Part shown: positions 7,063-15,009 of the stretch, piece by piece
Position numbering within the stretch: position 1 is the first letter of the stretch
Layout of the letters: each line of letters opens with the position of its first letter
Source: Acinetobacter chengduensis
Lineage (GTDB): Bacteria > Pseudomonadota > Gammaproteobacteria > Pseudomonadales > Moraxellaceae
Assembly: GCF_003664645.1 (NCBI RefSeq)
Contig: NZ_RCHC01000004.1
Span: 1-64,000, forward strand
DNA: 64,000 nucleotides
Direction of reading: 5' to 3'
Notes under the pieces: generated by a model
What the model saw: the letters and a program-made list of their open reading frames with translations, nothing else
Told to the model about the DNA's origin: nothing
Database searches by the model: none
Translations under genes and position numbers: made by a program

Positions 7063-7090
7063 ATTATATTAAATATTTTAAAATTAGCAA
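7063..7090 (-). promoter_or_regulatory. Predicted promoter of the retron operon
   Basis: On the minus strand TTGCTA (7090-7085) is followed by a 16-base spacer and a consensus TATAAT (7068-7063). The transcript would start near 7057, just ahead of the first msr-like hairpin. Confidence 0.65.
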
Positions 7091-7156
7091 CTTAATTTTA
7101 ATAAAAAATATAAATTATTAATAATTTATTCAGAAATATTAGATTGGAATGATACG

Positions 7157-7621
7157 CTAAATTAAATCATTGCTACTATCTTTAACAACATAATGATCTT
7201 CGACAGTTAACCAACCTAAGCTACTTTTACCGTTATCTACAACATCTATATGATTATCGCCTTTGTAGACTAAAACATCTTTACCTAAAAACTTTAATGA
7301 ATTCCAAAAAGAAGAACCACTTAATACCTCAAGAGCAAGATGAATATCGTCACGAAGTTGATCAAGTTCTTGTGTGTAGTCTAGGCTAAGGTTATTTAAA
7401 AGTTTTCCAAAAATAACACGTCTTTTCCCACTCTTTAAATGAAGGACTTTTACATCAGCATTTGTAGGAGCCGAACTGTCATTTAATAAAAAACTATCTT
7501 CTAATCTTGCAACAATATCCGCATTCATAGAGCGATTCAGCTCCTTAGCTGACTCTGCAATTTTATCTTTTAATTCTTGTGGCAAGCGTAAATTGTAAGC
7601 AACGCCTAAATGTTTACCCAT
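7157..7621 (-). CDS. Arc-family ribbon-helix-helix repressor
   Basis: The first ~45 residues of this 154-residue protein are an Arc-type ribbon-helix-helix DNA-binding domain: YNLRLPQELKDKIAESAKE followed by LNRSMNADIVARLEDSF, the second containing the typical RSMNAEI motif. The rest has no recognised fold. ATG 7621 has AGGA upstream. It is divergent from a Bro-N antirepressor gene, with palindromic sites between them, the usual design of a phage regulatory switch. It likely represses its own gene and the opposing one. Confidence 0.82.
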   Translation of the reverse strand: MGKHLGVAYNLRLPQELKDKIAESAKELNRSMNADIVARLEDSFLLNDSSAPTNADVKVLHLKSGKRRVIFGKLLNNLSLDYTQELDQLRDDIHLALEVLSGSSFWNSLKFLGKDVLVYKGDNHIDVVDNGKSSLGWLTVEDHYVVKDSSNDLI

Positions 7622-7643
7622 GACATTGTCCTGAAAAATCCTG

Positions 7644-7694
7644 TTGACATGGTATCAAGTGGACATATATATTTGCAATATGTCCAGTGGACAT
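7644..7694. promoter_or_regulatory. Palindromic operators between arc-like and bro-like genes
   Basis: ATGTCCAGTGGACAT (7680-7694) is a perfect 15-base palindrome. TGGACATAT (7660-7668) and ATATGTCCA (7678-7686) form a second, overlapping inverted repeat. A rightward TTGACA (7644-7649) with TATATT 18 bases downstream (7668-7673) overlaps them. Binding by the Arc-type protein is inferred. Confidence 0.6.
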
Positions 7695-7772
7695 TATTTT
7701 AAATAAAAACGCCCCAAATAATCTTGGCGGATCTTGGGGCGAGTTACCAATCTTCTTCGAGAAAAAATTGAT

Positions 7773-8573
7773 ATGAACAGTCTATCATTTAATGCAATAC
7801 AATTTCATCCAGTACAACATAATGATGAACAAGTTGTTTGGATTACATCTACTGAGCTTGCCCATGCTTTAGGGTATAAGCAGGAAAATGCTGTTAGTAA
7901 AATTTATAATCGTAAAGCTGATGAATTTACATCAAAAATGACACAGGTTATAGAAAATCCCCAGTTACCCAATTTGGGTATGCGTATTTTCTCACTACGT
8001 GGGGCACATCTCATAGCCATGTTTGCCCGAACACCAGTCGCCAAAGAATTCCGCAAATGGGTACTCGACGTACTGGAAAAAGAAGTTCTGCAACAGCAAA
8101 TCGACACTCGAGTAAAAATCAACTCAGAGCAACAAGCTGAACTCAAAGAAATCGTCGACCGACGTGCTCATGGCGAACGTAAACTTCATGCAGAAATGTG
8201 GTCACGCCATAACAAACACTTCCGCATTACACGCTATAGCGATCTGTTAGCCATTCACTTCCAAGATGCTGTAAATTATCTAGAGACTCTAGAAATCAAG
8301 TCAAAAGGGAACATCTATATAGATGAAAAACAATCACTAGAAATGCTGTGCGTACATGCTCGATTCTTTCAGGCATGGTGGTATACACATAGCCCGGCAT
8401 TGGCCAAACTCAATCCAGCACTGGTGAGCATGCTCCATGACAATATGTTTTCTATGAGTAGTGCTATATCCAGCGTGAGTAAAAAATGCGGATTCACCAT
8501 GCCAAACTATGACTACGACCACATGTTTGAACTTAAAACACTACCGCATGAGCGATACAGATTGTTGAAGTAA
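7773..8573 (+). CDS. Bro-N domain phage antirepressor-like protein
   Basis: The N-terminal half of this 266-residue protein is a Bro-N domain: DEQVVWITSTELAHALGY, KIYNRKADEF and FSLRGAHLIAMFARTPVAKE, ending in FRKWVLDVLE. This domain is common in phage antirepressors and regulators. The C-terminal half is helical, with a KLHAEMWSRHNKHFRI segment, and is otherwise unassigned. ATG 7773 is preferred to a TTG start at 7734. That TTG is inside an inverted repeat, CGCCCCAA/TTGGGGCG (7710-7717 and 7734-7741), which may fold in the leader. The gene is divergent from the Arc-type repressor and is probably a prophage remnant. Confidence 0.8.
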   Translation: MNSLSFNAIQFHPVQHNDEQVVWITSTELAHALGYKQENAVSKIYNRKADEFTSKMTQVIENPQLPNLGMRIFSLRGAHLIAMFARTPVAKEFRKWVLDVLEKEVLQQQIDTRVKINSEQQAELKEIVDRRAHGERKLHAEMWSRHNKHFRITRYSDLLAIHFQDAVNYLETLEIKSKGNIYIDEKQSLEMLCVHARFFQAWWYTHSPALAKLNPALVSMLHDNMFSMSSAISSVSKKCGFTMPNYDYDHMFELKTLPHERYRLLK

Positions 8574-8580
8574 TAAATAG

Positions 8581-8602
8581 ACCGCCTTCGGGCGGTTTTT
8601 TT
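8581..8602. terminator. Rho-independent terminator after the bro-like gene
   Basis: ACCGCC (8581-8586) and GGCGGT (8591-8596) enclose TTCG and are followed by T residues. It lies between convergent genes. Confidence 0.8.
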
Positions 8603-9275
8603 AATGCTCACAATCTAATTTTGATTCAGCCCAGCGCTTACAATTACAGCGTGAACATTGAACATCAAGAGAGCTAAGTAATTGAGTTTGACCACATAAC
8701 ATGCATGAATAATGGTGATTAACAATTAATTCTTCTGCTTGTTTATAGTCATCAGGAAATATGGGTAGTCCCCATTTAATATTTTCCTTTGAGTATGGGA
8801 GCACACTCAAACAACCGTCAGTTTCAAGTAATGCATACTTCACTTGACCAAGGTGCTCTATTTTCTGTTGCCTCATTTCTGCAAAAAATTCATCGTATGA
8901 ATATTTTTCTTGTTTTATATCCTCAACAATAAGTAATCCGTTTCTGACAATATACATAGGACGGCCTTCCAATACTGTTTCGATTACATCAGATTTCATC
9001 ATCAGATATGTAGTGAAACGATATAGGAGGAGGATAACGGTAAAGACGATAACAGCATGTATTAAAGGAACATCATCGTAAAACATAGGATCGCCAGCAG
9101 CGGAGCCTAGACTTAAAATAATTGCTATTTCAAAAATTGAAAGTTGCCTGACACCACGTTTGCCTGAAAATCTTAAAACTAAAATAATCAAGACATACAT
9201 CACAATGCAACGAAGAACAATCTCCAAAGCAAAGCTGAGCGTAGTGTCATGCAACAAGACTCTAATGAAATCCAT
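8601..9275 (-). CDS. YetF/DUF421-family membrane protein with C-terminal zinc ribbon
   Basis: This 224-residue protein has N-terminal membrane segments near residues 20-38, 47-60 and 68-86, with LVLRFSGKRGVRQLSIFEIAI between the first two. A cytoplasmic domain with the YetF pattern follows: LEGRPMYIVRNGLLI, EEFFAEMRQQ-type and VKYALLETDGCLSVLPY. The C-terminus carries two CxxC pairs (CMLCGQ and CSRCNC), a probable zinc ribbon not seen in many short family members. The biological role of the family is poorly defined. The next two minus-strand genes are hydrophilic, stress-protein-like proteins, so a stress role is possible. Confidence 0.85.
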   Translation of the reverse strand: MDFIRVLLHDTTLSFALEIVLRCIVMYVLIILVLRFSGKRGVRQLSIFEIAIILSLGSAAGDPMFYDDVPLIHAVIVFTVILLLYRFTTYLMMKSDVIETVLEGRPMYIVRNGLLIVEDIKQEKYSYDEFFAEMRQQKIEHLGQVKYALLETDGCLSVLPYSKENIKWGLPIFPDDYKQAEELIVNHHYSCMLCGQTQLLSSLDVQCSRCNCKRWAESKLDCEH

Positions 9276-9349
9276 TTCAAGCTCTATTTAATTATAATTC
9301 TTATAATCTAGATTTATTAAAAGTCCTTTGCAATGCTAGGGATACAAAA

Positions 9350-9646
9350 TTAAATTTTGTCCCAAGCGTCTTTTACAGCATGCTTCGCTTGTTCCCATTT
9401 AAGTCGAGACTCGGCTTTGAGCTCTTCCCATTTAACTTTTAGATCGCTTTCTGAATCTTCAAAACGGGCATTATCACCACGCTCATTACGAGCATTTAAA
9501 CCCAATTCATATGCTGAACGAAAATCCCTGTCATAATCTACATCAGGTATTTCACGGTGAATATCTTGATAATACGGACGATTTGAATATTCTTTTTGCC
9601 AATCACGTTTGATTGGGTTTTCATTTTGATGGTCATTAATAGTCAT
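9350..9646 (-). CDS. Small highly charged hydrophilic protein
   Basis: This 98-residue protein has no hydrophobic segment and is rich in D, E, K, R and N. The C-terminal part (about 66-98) contains two similar units, LKVKWEELKAES and RLKWEQAKHAVKDAWDKI, reminiscent of the repeated helices in CsbD- or LEA-like stress proteins. ATG 9646 is chosen because GGAGA lies just upstream, giving MTINDHQN as the start. It stands next to a glutamine-rich disordered protein on the same strand. A desiccation- or stress-protective role is an inference from composition only. Confidence 0.65.
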   Translation of the reverse strand: MTINDHQNENPIKRDWQKEYSNRPYYQDIHREIPDVDYDRDFRSAYELGLNARNERGDNARFEDSESDLKVKWEELKAESRLKWEQAKHAVKDAWDKI

Positions 9647-9749
9647 GATGATCTCCAATTGCATCAAACTAAAGAACATCTTAAATATAAGAAGCTCTTA
9701 GTTTGATTAATAGATTAAATGAGATGGTGCGAGTTTTTCAGAATATGAA

Positions 9750-10001
9750 TTAGCGCTGTTGATGACGTTGTTGATCATTCTGTTGGTTTTGTTGACGTTG
9801 CTGGTCATTTTGCTGTTGTTGCTGACCAGAGTGATCATTTTGTTGGTTATGTTGTCGTTGTTGGTCGTTTTGCTGCTGTTGTTGCTGACCTTGCTGATTG
9901 TTTTGTTGGTTATGTTGTCGTTGCTGGTCATTTTGCTGTTGCTGTTGACCAGGTTGTTGATTTTCACGATTTTCTTGATTCTTTTCAGAAATATTAGTCA
10001 T
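9750..10001 (-). CDS. Glutamine/asparagine-rich low-complexity repeat protein
   Basis: This 83-residue protein is almost entirely Q, N, R, D, H and G. After MTNISEKNQENREN it consists of about three imperfect ~20-residue repeats with the core GQQQQQNDQQRQHNQQN. It has no hydrophobic core and should be intrinsically disordered. ATG 10001 is preceded by GAGGT. The DNA repeats with variable codons, so the protein repeat is selected or recently expanded. It is hydrophilin-like, as in proteins linked to drying tolerance, but the function is unknown. Antisense open frames here are composition artefacts. Confidence 0.6.
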   Translation of the reverse strand: MTNISEKNQENRENQQPGQQQQQNDQQRQHNQQNNQQGQQQQQQNDQQRQHNQQNDHSGQQQQQNDQQRQQNQQNDQQRHQQR

Positions 10002-10415
10002 TTTGATGTACCTCAATTAATTAAAAAGAAATCCAAACACATTGTGAGTGGACGGATATTATTATTAGCACATAAAATATTTATTTGAATTTTTAGTATG
10101 TTAACTTTCATTAAAATAGGTTAATTGATGTTTAATAATATTTTTAGTAGTTGAAATTAATATATAAAATATTTATTTTTAATTACAGGTTTATAACAAT
10201 TTTATTATTATGTAATTTTATGAAATTGATATAACGATTATATCTAAGCCTATAAAATTTGAATAATGATGGTTTAATTTATAATTTTGTGACGCACATC
10301 ACATTTATAAAAGATAGAACATATATCAAATAAAATAGGAAATTTCATTCCTCATTTGGCACCAAATGCTTATCCGTACTCGAAAAATGCGTCAATGAAT
10401 ATAGAACAGTGGTGC

Positions 10416-10500
10416 AATGAGCTGATGAACACGCAACTGATGCAAAGCGATTAAGTGATACTTGGCCATAATAAGTAAAAGCCCTCACTTGAGAGTTTTT
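10416..10500 (+). repeat. Right copy of the ~85-bp repeat bracketing the accessory island
   Basis: This matches 1828-1914 from AATGAGCTGATGAACACGCA through GATTAAGTGA and GGCCATAATAAG to a hairpin and T-tract. Upstream here the frame ...SMNIEQWCNELMNTQLMQSD (TAA) is longer than in the left copy, so this may be nearer the original gene end. The terminator hairpin is degenerate (CTCA/TGAG). Confidence 0.6.
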
Positions 10501-10787
10501 GATTTTTTAGTTAGTTCTCTCTTAGATGAATCAAATTTTCTAACAAGTAGTCAGCTATGTTTTTTAAAGATCCAACCTTTATATGCGAATAAAAAATGTA
10601 GACTGATATGTAGACTGTTGATTTGCACTTGTAGACAACTACATATTGTTAGTGCGAAGTGTCAGCTGTGTCTAATATCTTTATTTACAGTTGCTTATGA
10701 GTATTTATTACTAAATCCATTTAATTCTAAATTATGGTTCAAGAACTGGCGCTTTTAGTTCTATCTGTTTTGGAAGTCAAAAATATC

Positions 10788-10820
10788 CGCCTAAATGTAA
10801 AAACCATTTAGGCGTTTTTT
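10788..10820 (+). terminator. Strong hairpin terminator with no clear upstream gene
   Basis: CGCCTAAATG (10788-10797) pairs with CATTTAGGCG (10805-10814), a perfect 10-bp stem followed by six T residues. No convincing gene precedes it, which hints at a lost gene or an unseen small RNA. Confidence 0.65.
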
Positions 10821-11023
10821 ATCTGAGTGCATTTTAAATGGTGCGAAAATTAAATCATGTGGCATTTATTTTTGATTGATTGGGTTAAATTGACCAAAGT
10901 GATTTAGTCTATGATGATAGAAATGTAAAGTTTATAAATATTGACGAATAGATTGACACAATTTAATAGTAGAAACTGACAAAAGTATGCTAAAAATGAG
11001 ACAGAACACATTAGGATAATAAA

Positions 11024-11785
11024 ATGTACTTGAAAACTTTAATAAACTTTTCAGTGGGTCTAGCACTAATCGCGAGTCAATCAGCAACTGCTAATGAGTT
11101 TTCTGATACATTTAAAGGAAAGACTAAACTTAATCTGAATCTTTATGTTTTTGCCGCGGATATTGATGGTGATATTAGCAAAGGTCCTATTTCCTATGAA
11201 GTTGAACAGCCTTTTAAAGACACTTTAAAAGAGTTGGATAAATCTTATATGGCACATTTGGATTTGAGCAAAGGCAAGTGGGGGATTTATGCGGATCGTC
11301 AATATGTGAAAACTTCTCAAGATAAGCAGGTTTTGCATATCCCTTTGGCTTTAGACACTAAGTTAGACCAAATTAGTTACGGTATTTATTATCAGGCCTA
11401 TGTATCGCCAGAACAGACCAAAGACCAATATGCTAAATTCATCGTTGAGCCCACTGTAGGTATGCATCATACAGATGCGAGTGCAACGCTTGGTGCGTTG
11501 AATCATAAGATTAGAGCTTCTACAGATTGGGATGAGTTTTTTTGGGGTGCACGCTTTAAATATAACCTTGACTCAGCATGGAATTTTGCTTCAGAGATCA
11601 CTTTTGGGGTCGAAGATACCCGTTCTGTACAGGCTTATGTCGGTTACCGTATTCCTGTATTTAACCGCCACTTGAATATTCGTGGGGGCTACCGTTATTT
11701 TGAGCAAGATTATACAAGTGGTGATTTCAAGTGGGATATTAAAGAACACGGACCTGTAGTGGGCATAAATTTACCAATTTTTTAA
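11024..11785 (+). CDS. Outer-membrane beta-barrel protein
   Basis: This 253-residue protein has a signal peptide (cleavage likely after ATA-23). Many alternating strands follow (LNLNLYVFAADI, SYMAHLDLSKGKWGIYAD, ISYGIYYQAYV), and it ends with phenylalanine (GINLPIF), the usual outer-membrane assembly signal. The predicted 8-10 strands suggest a small barrel. It is 13 bases upstream of a choloylglycine-hydrolase-type gene and probably in one operon, so it may admit that enzyme's substrate or product. The specific family is not recognised. Confidence 0.7.
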   Translation: MYLKTLINFSVGLALIASQSATANEFSDTFKGKTKLNLNLYVFAADIDGDISKGPISYEVEQPFKDTLKELDKSYMAHLDLSKGKWGIYADRQYVKTSQDKQVLHIPLALDTKLDQISYGIYYQAYVSPEQTKDQYAKFIVEPTVGMHHTDASATLGALNHKIRASTDWDEFFWGARFKYNLDSAWNFASEITFGVEDTRSVQAYVGYRIPVFNRHLNIRGGYRYFEQDYTSGDFKWDIKEHGPVVGINLPIF

Positions 11786-11798
11786 ATAGAGGTTTTTC

Positions 11799-12845
11799 AT
11801 GAATAAAGCATTACAAAAAGTGTTATTTGCAGCAGGATTGATGTTGGCTGCTGAAATGGCTTCGGCATGTACGCGTGTTATTTTTCATGGCGATAATGAG
11901 GTCATGACGGCCCGTTCAATGGATTGGAAAAGTGATGTCGGCACAAACCTATGGATTTTACCAAGTGACGTTAAGCGTAGCGGTTTGGCAGGTCCAAAAT
12001 CTGTGCAATGGACTTCAAAATACGGCAGTGTGGTTGCAACGGGCTATGATATTGCTACGACTGATGGCGTCAATGAAAAAGGCCTGATGGCAAATTTATT
12101 GTGGCTGGTAGAGTCTGAATATCCGGCAGTGCAAAAAAATACTAAAGCAACCTTAAGTATTTCGCTATGGGCTCAATATGTATTGGATAATTTTAGCTCG
12201 GTAGATGAAGCGATCAAGTTTTTAGAAAAAGAACCTTTTGTGGTCGTATCAGATCAAGTGCCGGGTGAAAATCGCTTAGCGACACTCCATTTATCAATTT
12301 CAGATAAAACAGGTGACAGTGCCATTATTGAATATATTAATGGTAAGCAGGTCATTCATCATAACCGCAAGTATCAAGTGATGACCAATTCACCTACCTT
12401 TGACCAGCAATTGGCGCTCAACACATATTGGCAACAAATTGGTGGCACAACCATGCTACCAGGAACAAACCGTGCGGCTGACCGTTTTGCTCGTGCATCG
12501 TTCTATACCAACGCTATTCCAAAAAATGCAGATCAAAAACATTCTTTGGCAGGCGTATTTAGCGTGATTCGAAATGTTTCGGTACCTTTTGGTTTAAATA
12601 CAGAAGAAGAACCAAATATTTCATCTACTCGCTGGCGTACCGTTGTAGATCACAAGCGTGGTTTGTATTTCTTTGAGTCGGCTGTTTCACCAAATGTCTT
12701 TTGGGTGGATTTAAAAGATATTAACTTTAAAGATGGTCAAGCTAAGAAGCTGGAGCTGGGTGCAGATCAAGCCAAAGTATATGCTGGCAAAGCCAATGAT
12801 TCATTCAAAGTGACTAAACCATTTGAGTTTTTAGGGGCTCGTTAA
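11799..12845 (+). CDS. Linear amide C-N hydrolase (choloylglycine hydrolase/penicillin V acylase family)
   Basis: This 348-residue protein has a signal peptide ending ASA-23, immediately before CTRVIFHGDN. Cleavage would expose the N-terminal Cys nucleophile of an Ntn-hydrolase, so export and activation are coupled. RSMDW (Arg next to the catalytic pocket), Asp in the YDIATTDGVNEKGL region and MTNSPTFDQQLALN (catalytic Asn) fit the family. Gram-negative members act on penicillin V or acyl-homoserine lactones, but the substrate is unknown here. It follows a beta-barrel gene and ends at a terminator. Confidence 0.88.
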   Translation: MNKALQKVLFAAGLMLAAEMASACTRVIFHGDNEVMTARSMDWKSDVGTNLWILPSDVKRSGLAGPKSVQWTSKYGSVVATGYDIATTDGVNEKGLMANLLWLVESEYPAVQKNTKATLSISLWAQYVLDNFSSVDEAIKFLEKEPFVVVSDQVPGENRLATLHLSISDKTGDSAIIEYINGKQVIHHNRKYQVMTNSPTFDQQLALNTYWQQIGGTTMLPGTNRAADRFARASFYTNAIPKNADQKHSLAGVFSVIRNVSVPFGLNTEEEPNISSTRWRTVVDHKRGLYFFESAVSPNVFWVDLKDINFKDGQAKKLELGADQAKVYAGKANDSFKVTKPFEFLGAR

Positions 12846-12863
12846 TTCAAGCAAAATAGATTT

Positions 12864-12892
12864 AAAAAAGTAATCCTAGGATTACTTTTTTA
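12864..12892. terminator. Bidirectional palindromic terminator
   Basis: AAAAGTAATCC/GGATTACTTTT is a near-perfect palindrome flanked by A and T runs. It lies between the convergent hydrolase and xseB genes. Confidence 0.75.
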
Positions 12893-12923
12893 TTTTGCAG
12901 TGTATGTACGCCGTTTACATACT

Positions 12924-13118
12924 TTATTCTTTGAACGTTTCATTGAGTGCATTTTGAACGGCGTCTACACGTGATTTACAAGCTTTATAAGCTTGCATAG
13001 ATTCTTCAACAATTTTCATCAAATTATCAATATCTGGCTCTTGTTGCGATTCAAGCAATTCAGCATTTTTCTTTAAAACATCATAGCCTTGCTTAAAGCT
13101 GATTGATTCATTACTCAT
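12924..13118 (-). CDS. xseB: Exodeoxyribonuclease VII small subunit
   Basis: This 64-residue helical protein has the XseB pattern (SFKQGYDVLKKNAELLE, then MKIVEESMQAYKACKSRVDAV). It is the accessory subunit, several copies of which bind one XseA to degrade single-stranded DNA into oligonucleotides. Its start overlaps the end of xseA by four bases, giving translational coupling. Length is normal for the family. Confidence 0.92.
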   Translation of the reverse strand: MSNESISFKQGYDVLKKNAELLESQQEPDIDNLMKIVEESMQAYKACKSRVDAVQNALNETFKE

Positions 13119-14392
13119 AGTAATACTCCCGTATGCGGGTGAATATGGCTCAGTTCGGCATCTACAATGCCATCCTGAAGTTCAATTTGAATAGGCTGTG
13201 AGGCCTGAAGTTGTTCAACGCGACTAATACTGTGACCATCTTGGCGAATAACGGCAAAACCTTTAGAAAGCACAGTGCGTGGGTTTTGAAGTAGGGCTTC
13301 ACGCATTAATGCTTCAACTTGATGTTTGGCAAATTTCAGTTGCTGGTTGGCATAGTTTTCAGTCAAGCCAATGAGCTGCGTGAGTTGCTTGTTAGCATCT
13401 TGTAGCTGGCTTTGTGCAAGCGTTTGAATTAGGGTTAATAATTGGTCATTTTGGCTTTGATAGAGGCTAATGTGCTGTTGTGACATGAGTTGAATACTTT
13501 GTAGGTATTCATTCACTTCTTGTACGCGCTCTACAATATGGTTTCGAATACCAGCGATTACTTTACTTGGCGTATCAAAAGAACGATGCGCAATTTCATC
13601 TAAAATTGTACGGTCTTTTTCATGACCGATGCCGACCCAAATAGGAACACTACGTTTACAAAGTAAAGCTGCCAAGTCATAGTCATTTAAATAGGCTAAA
13701 TCATTCACCGCACCGCCACCGCGAATAATTACGATTAAATCGGGAGCAGTGTCGTATTGGCTCGCCCATTGCCTTAACCCTAAAGCCAAAGCATCTCGAA
13801 TGCTTTGTGGTGCTGTATTTCCTTGAAAGGTCGCATAATGGTAAATAAATTCACAGACTTGGGCCTTCGATAGCGCATCGGCATCTTTTTTAAAGTCGCC
13901 TAAGCCTGCTGCATTTTCGGGTGCAATAACCAACACGCGCTGAATATCAAATGGGGAAGCTAATCGTGTATTACGTTCAATCAGACCTTCTTCTGTTAAT
14001 TTAACCACGATTTGTTGATAGCGTTTGGCTAAGTCACCCAGCGTAAAGCTAGAGTCAATTTCTTCTACATTAACGGAAAAGCCATATTGCGGATCAAATC
14101 GGGCACGAACCTTAATAAGCACATTCAAATCACGACTAAGTTCGATGCCACTTTCTTTTTCAAAAGTACCAACAATTTTTGAGGCTGTAAATTTCCAGAT
14201 GGTGGCTTTACAGCTGGCGATCACTTTGTCGCTATCTGGATCTTTTTCTGCCAGTTCTAAGTAGTAATGACCGCCTTTGATGTTTAAATTACGAATCTCT
14301 GCCTTAACCCATACGGCATCATCAAAAGTCAGTTTGATGACTTCTTGAACTGCTGATAGATAGTCGCTGAGTGAGAGCTGTAAATCGGACAT
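13115..14392 (-). CDS. xseA: Exodeoxyribonuclease VII large subunit
   Basis: This 425-residue protein has an N-terminal OB-fold (about 1-100; VWVKAEIRNLNIKGGHYYLEL) for single-stranded DNA. A catalytic domain follows, with VLVIAPENAAGLGDFKKDAD, PDLIVIIRGGGAVNDL and VPIWVGIGHEKDRTILDEIA. A long coiled-coil lies at about 285-375, and a C-terminal segment (VLSKGFAVIRQDG) is typical of XseA. It acts with XseB in DNA repair. A 46-base decayed copy of its 5' part lies at 17470-17515. Confidence 0.95.
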   Translation of the reverse strand: MSDLQLSLSDYLSAVQEVIKLTFDDAVWVKAEIRNLNIKGGHYYLELAEKDPDSDKVIASCKATIWKFTASKIVGTFEKESGIELSRDLNVLIKVRARFDPQYGFSVNVEEIDSSFTLGDLAKRYQQIVVKLTEEGLIERNTRLASPFDIQRVLVIAPENAAGLGDFKKDADALSKAQVCEFIYHYATFQGNTAPQSIRDALALGLRQWASQYDTAPDLIVIIRGGGAVNDLAYLNDYDLAALLCKRSVPIWVGIGHEKDRTILDEIAHRSFDTPSKVIAGIRNHIVERVQEVNEYLQSIQLMSQQHISLYQSQNDQLLTLIQTLAQSQLQDANKQLTQLIGLTENYANQQLKFAKHQVEALMREALLQNPRTVLSKGFAVIRQDGHSISRVEQLQASQPIQIELQDGIVDAELSHIHPHTGVLL

Positions 14393-15009
14393 GTGAGCTT
14401 GAAATACATTTCATGAAATTATTCATTAAAGTATAGAGGCTTTATAGTGATTACAAAACAGCGATTTTGTTCATAATCTAGCTCCTTGATGAGAGCGTTT
14501 GTAGGAGATAGATATGCTATTCAATCAATCTTCTTATGGAATCAAACAGCGATAGTGTGTTATTTAATGGTCATTTATGCCAATAGCTAAATAAAAAACA
14601 GGCAAAATATACTGTTTTTAAAAGGAATTTATGATTTATTTCTGGTCAATTTGGTATTAAATGCCAGTCGTGGTGTCTGTTTTTGTCAATATGGATTGAT
14701 GATGTGGTGTTTGGATAAGTCGATTTGGATTAAGACGCTAAAATAAAAAACAGTAAGCTAGTTAACCTTTTTTTTGAATAATGTCGAGGCGAAAAGATCA
14801 ATTCGCTTTTATATTAAGCAACATTTTTTATTGCTGAATAGATTGGAATTGATGACTCATTTAGCCTAGATAAAACGATCATTTTTTTAGCTTTTTTATG
14901 ATGTTGAAAAGATACAATTTGCCAATGCTTGCTCTAAATGATGGTGCTAATTTTTATGTGATAATTTATGTTCATAAGAAATTATCCAATCATAATTGGG
15001 GAATGAAAA
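14393..15009. other. Intergenic region between xseA and the roadblock module
   Basis: I see no convincing gene. A 13-codon frame (start 14515, MLFNQSSYGIKQR) has a GGAGAT-type ribosome binding site but no known role. The last 70 bases should hold the promoter and leader of the gene at 15010, whose binding site is GGGGAATG. Confidence 0.35.

Larger units (their letters stand above)
10002..11023. other. Gene-poor stretch holding the right island repeat
   Basis: This kilobase is very AT-rich. It contains the right copy of the island repeat (10416-10500), a terminator (10788-10820) and the leader of the outer-membrane gene at 11024. An open frame at 10462-10758 starts inside the repeat, has no ribosome binding site and looks like chance. 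I see no other gene. Confidence 0.5.

Noticed and set aside
9707..9967. Asparagine/serine-rich ORF overlapping the Q/N-rich gene in another frame
   Set aside because: It is a frame-shifted reading of the same repeats. The frame starting at 10001 has a GAGGT site and cleaner repeat units.
9759..10088. Leucine-rich ORF on the plus strand
   Set aside because: It is the antisense of the glutamine codons of the Q/N-rich gene; CAA/CAG repeats read as TTG/CTG on the other strand. It has no ribosome binding site.
10462..10758. 98-codon ORF in the gene-poor stretch
   Set aside because: It begins within the repeat/terminator, lacks a ribosome binding site and has no domain-like pattern.
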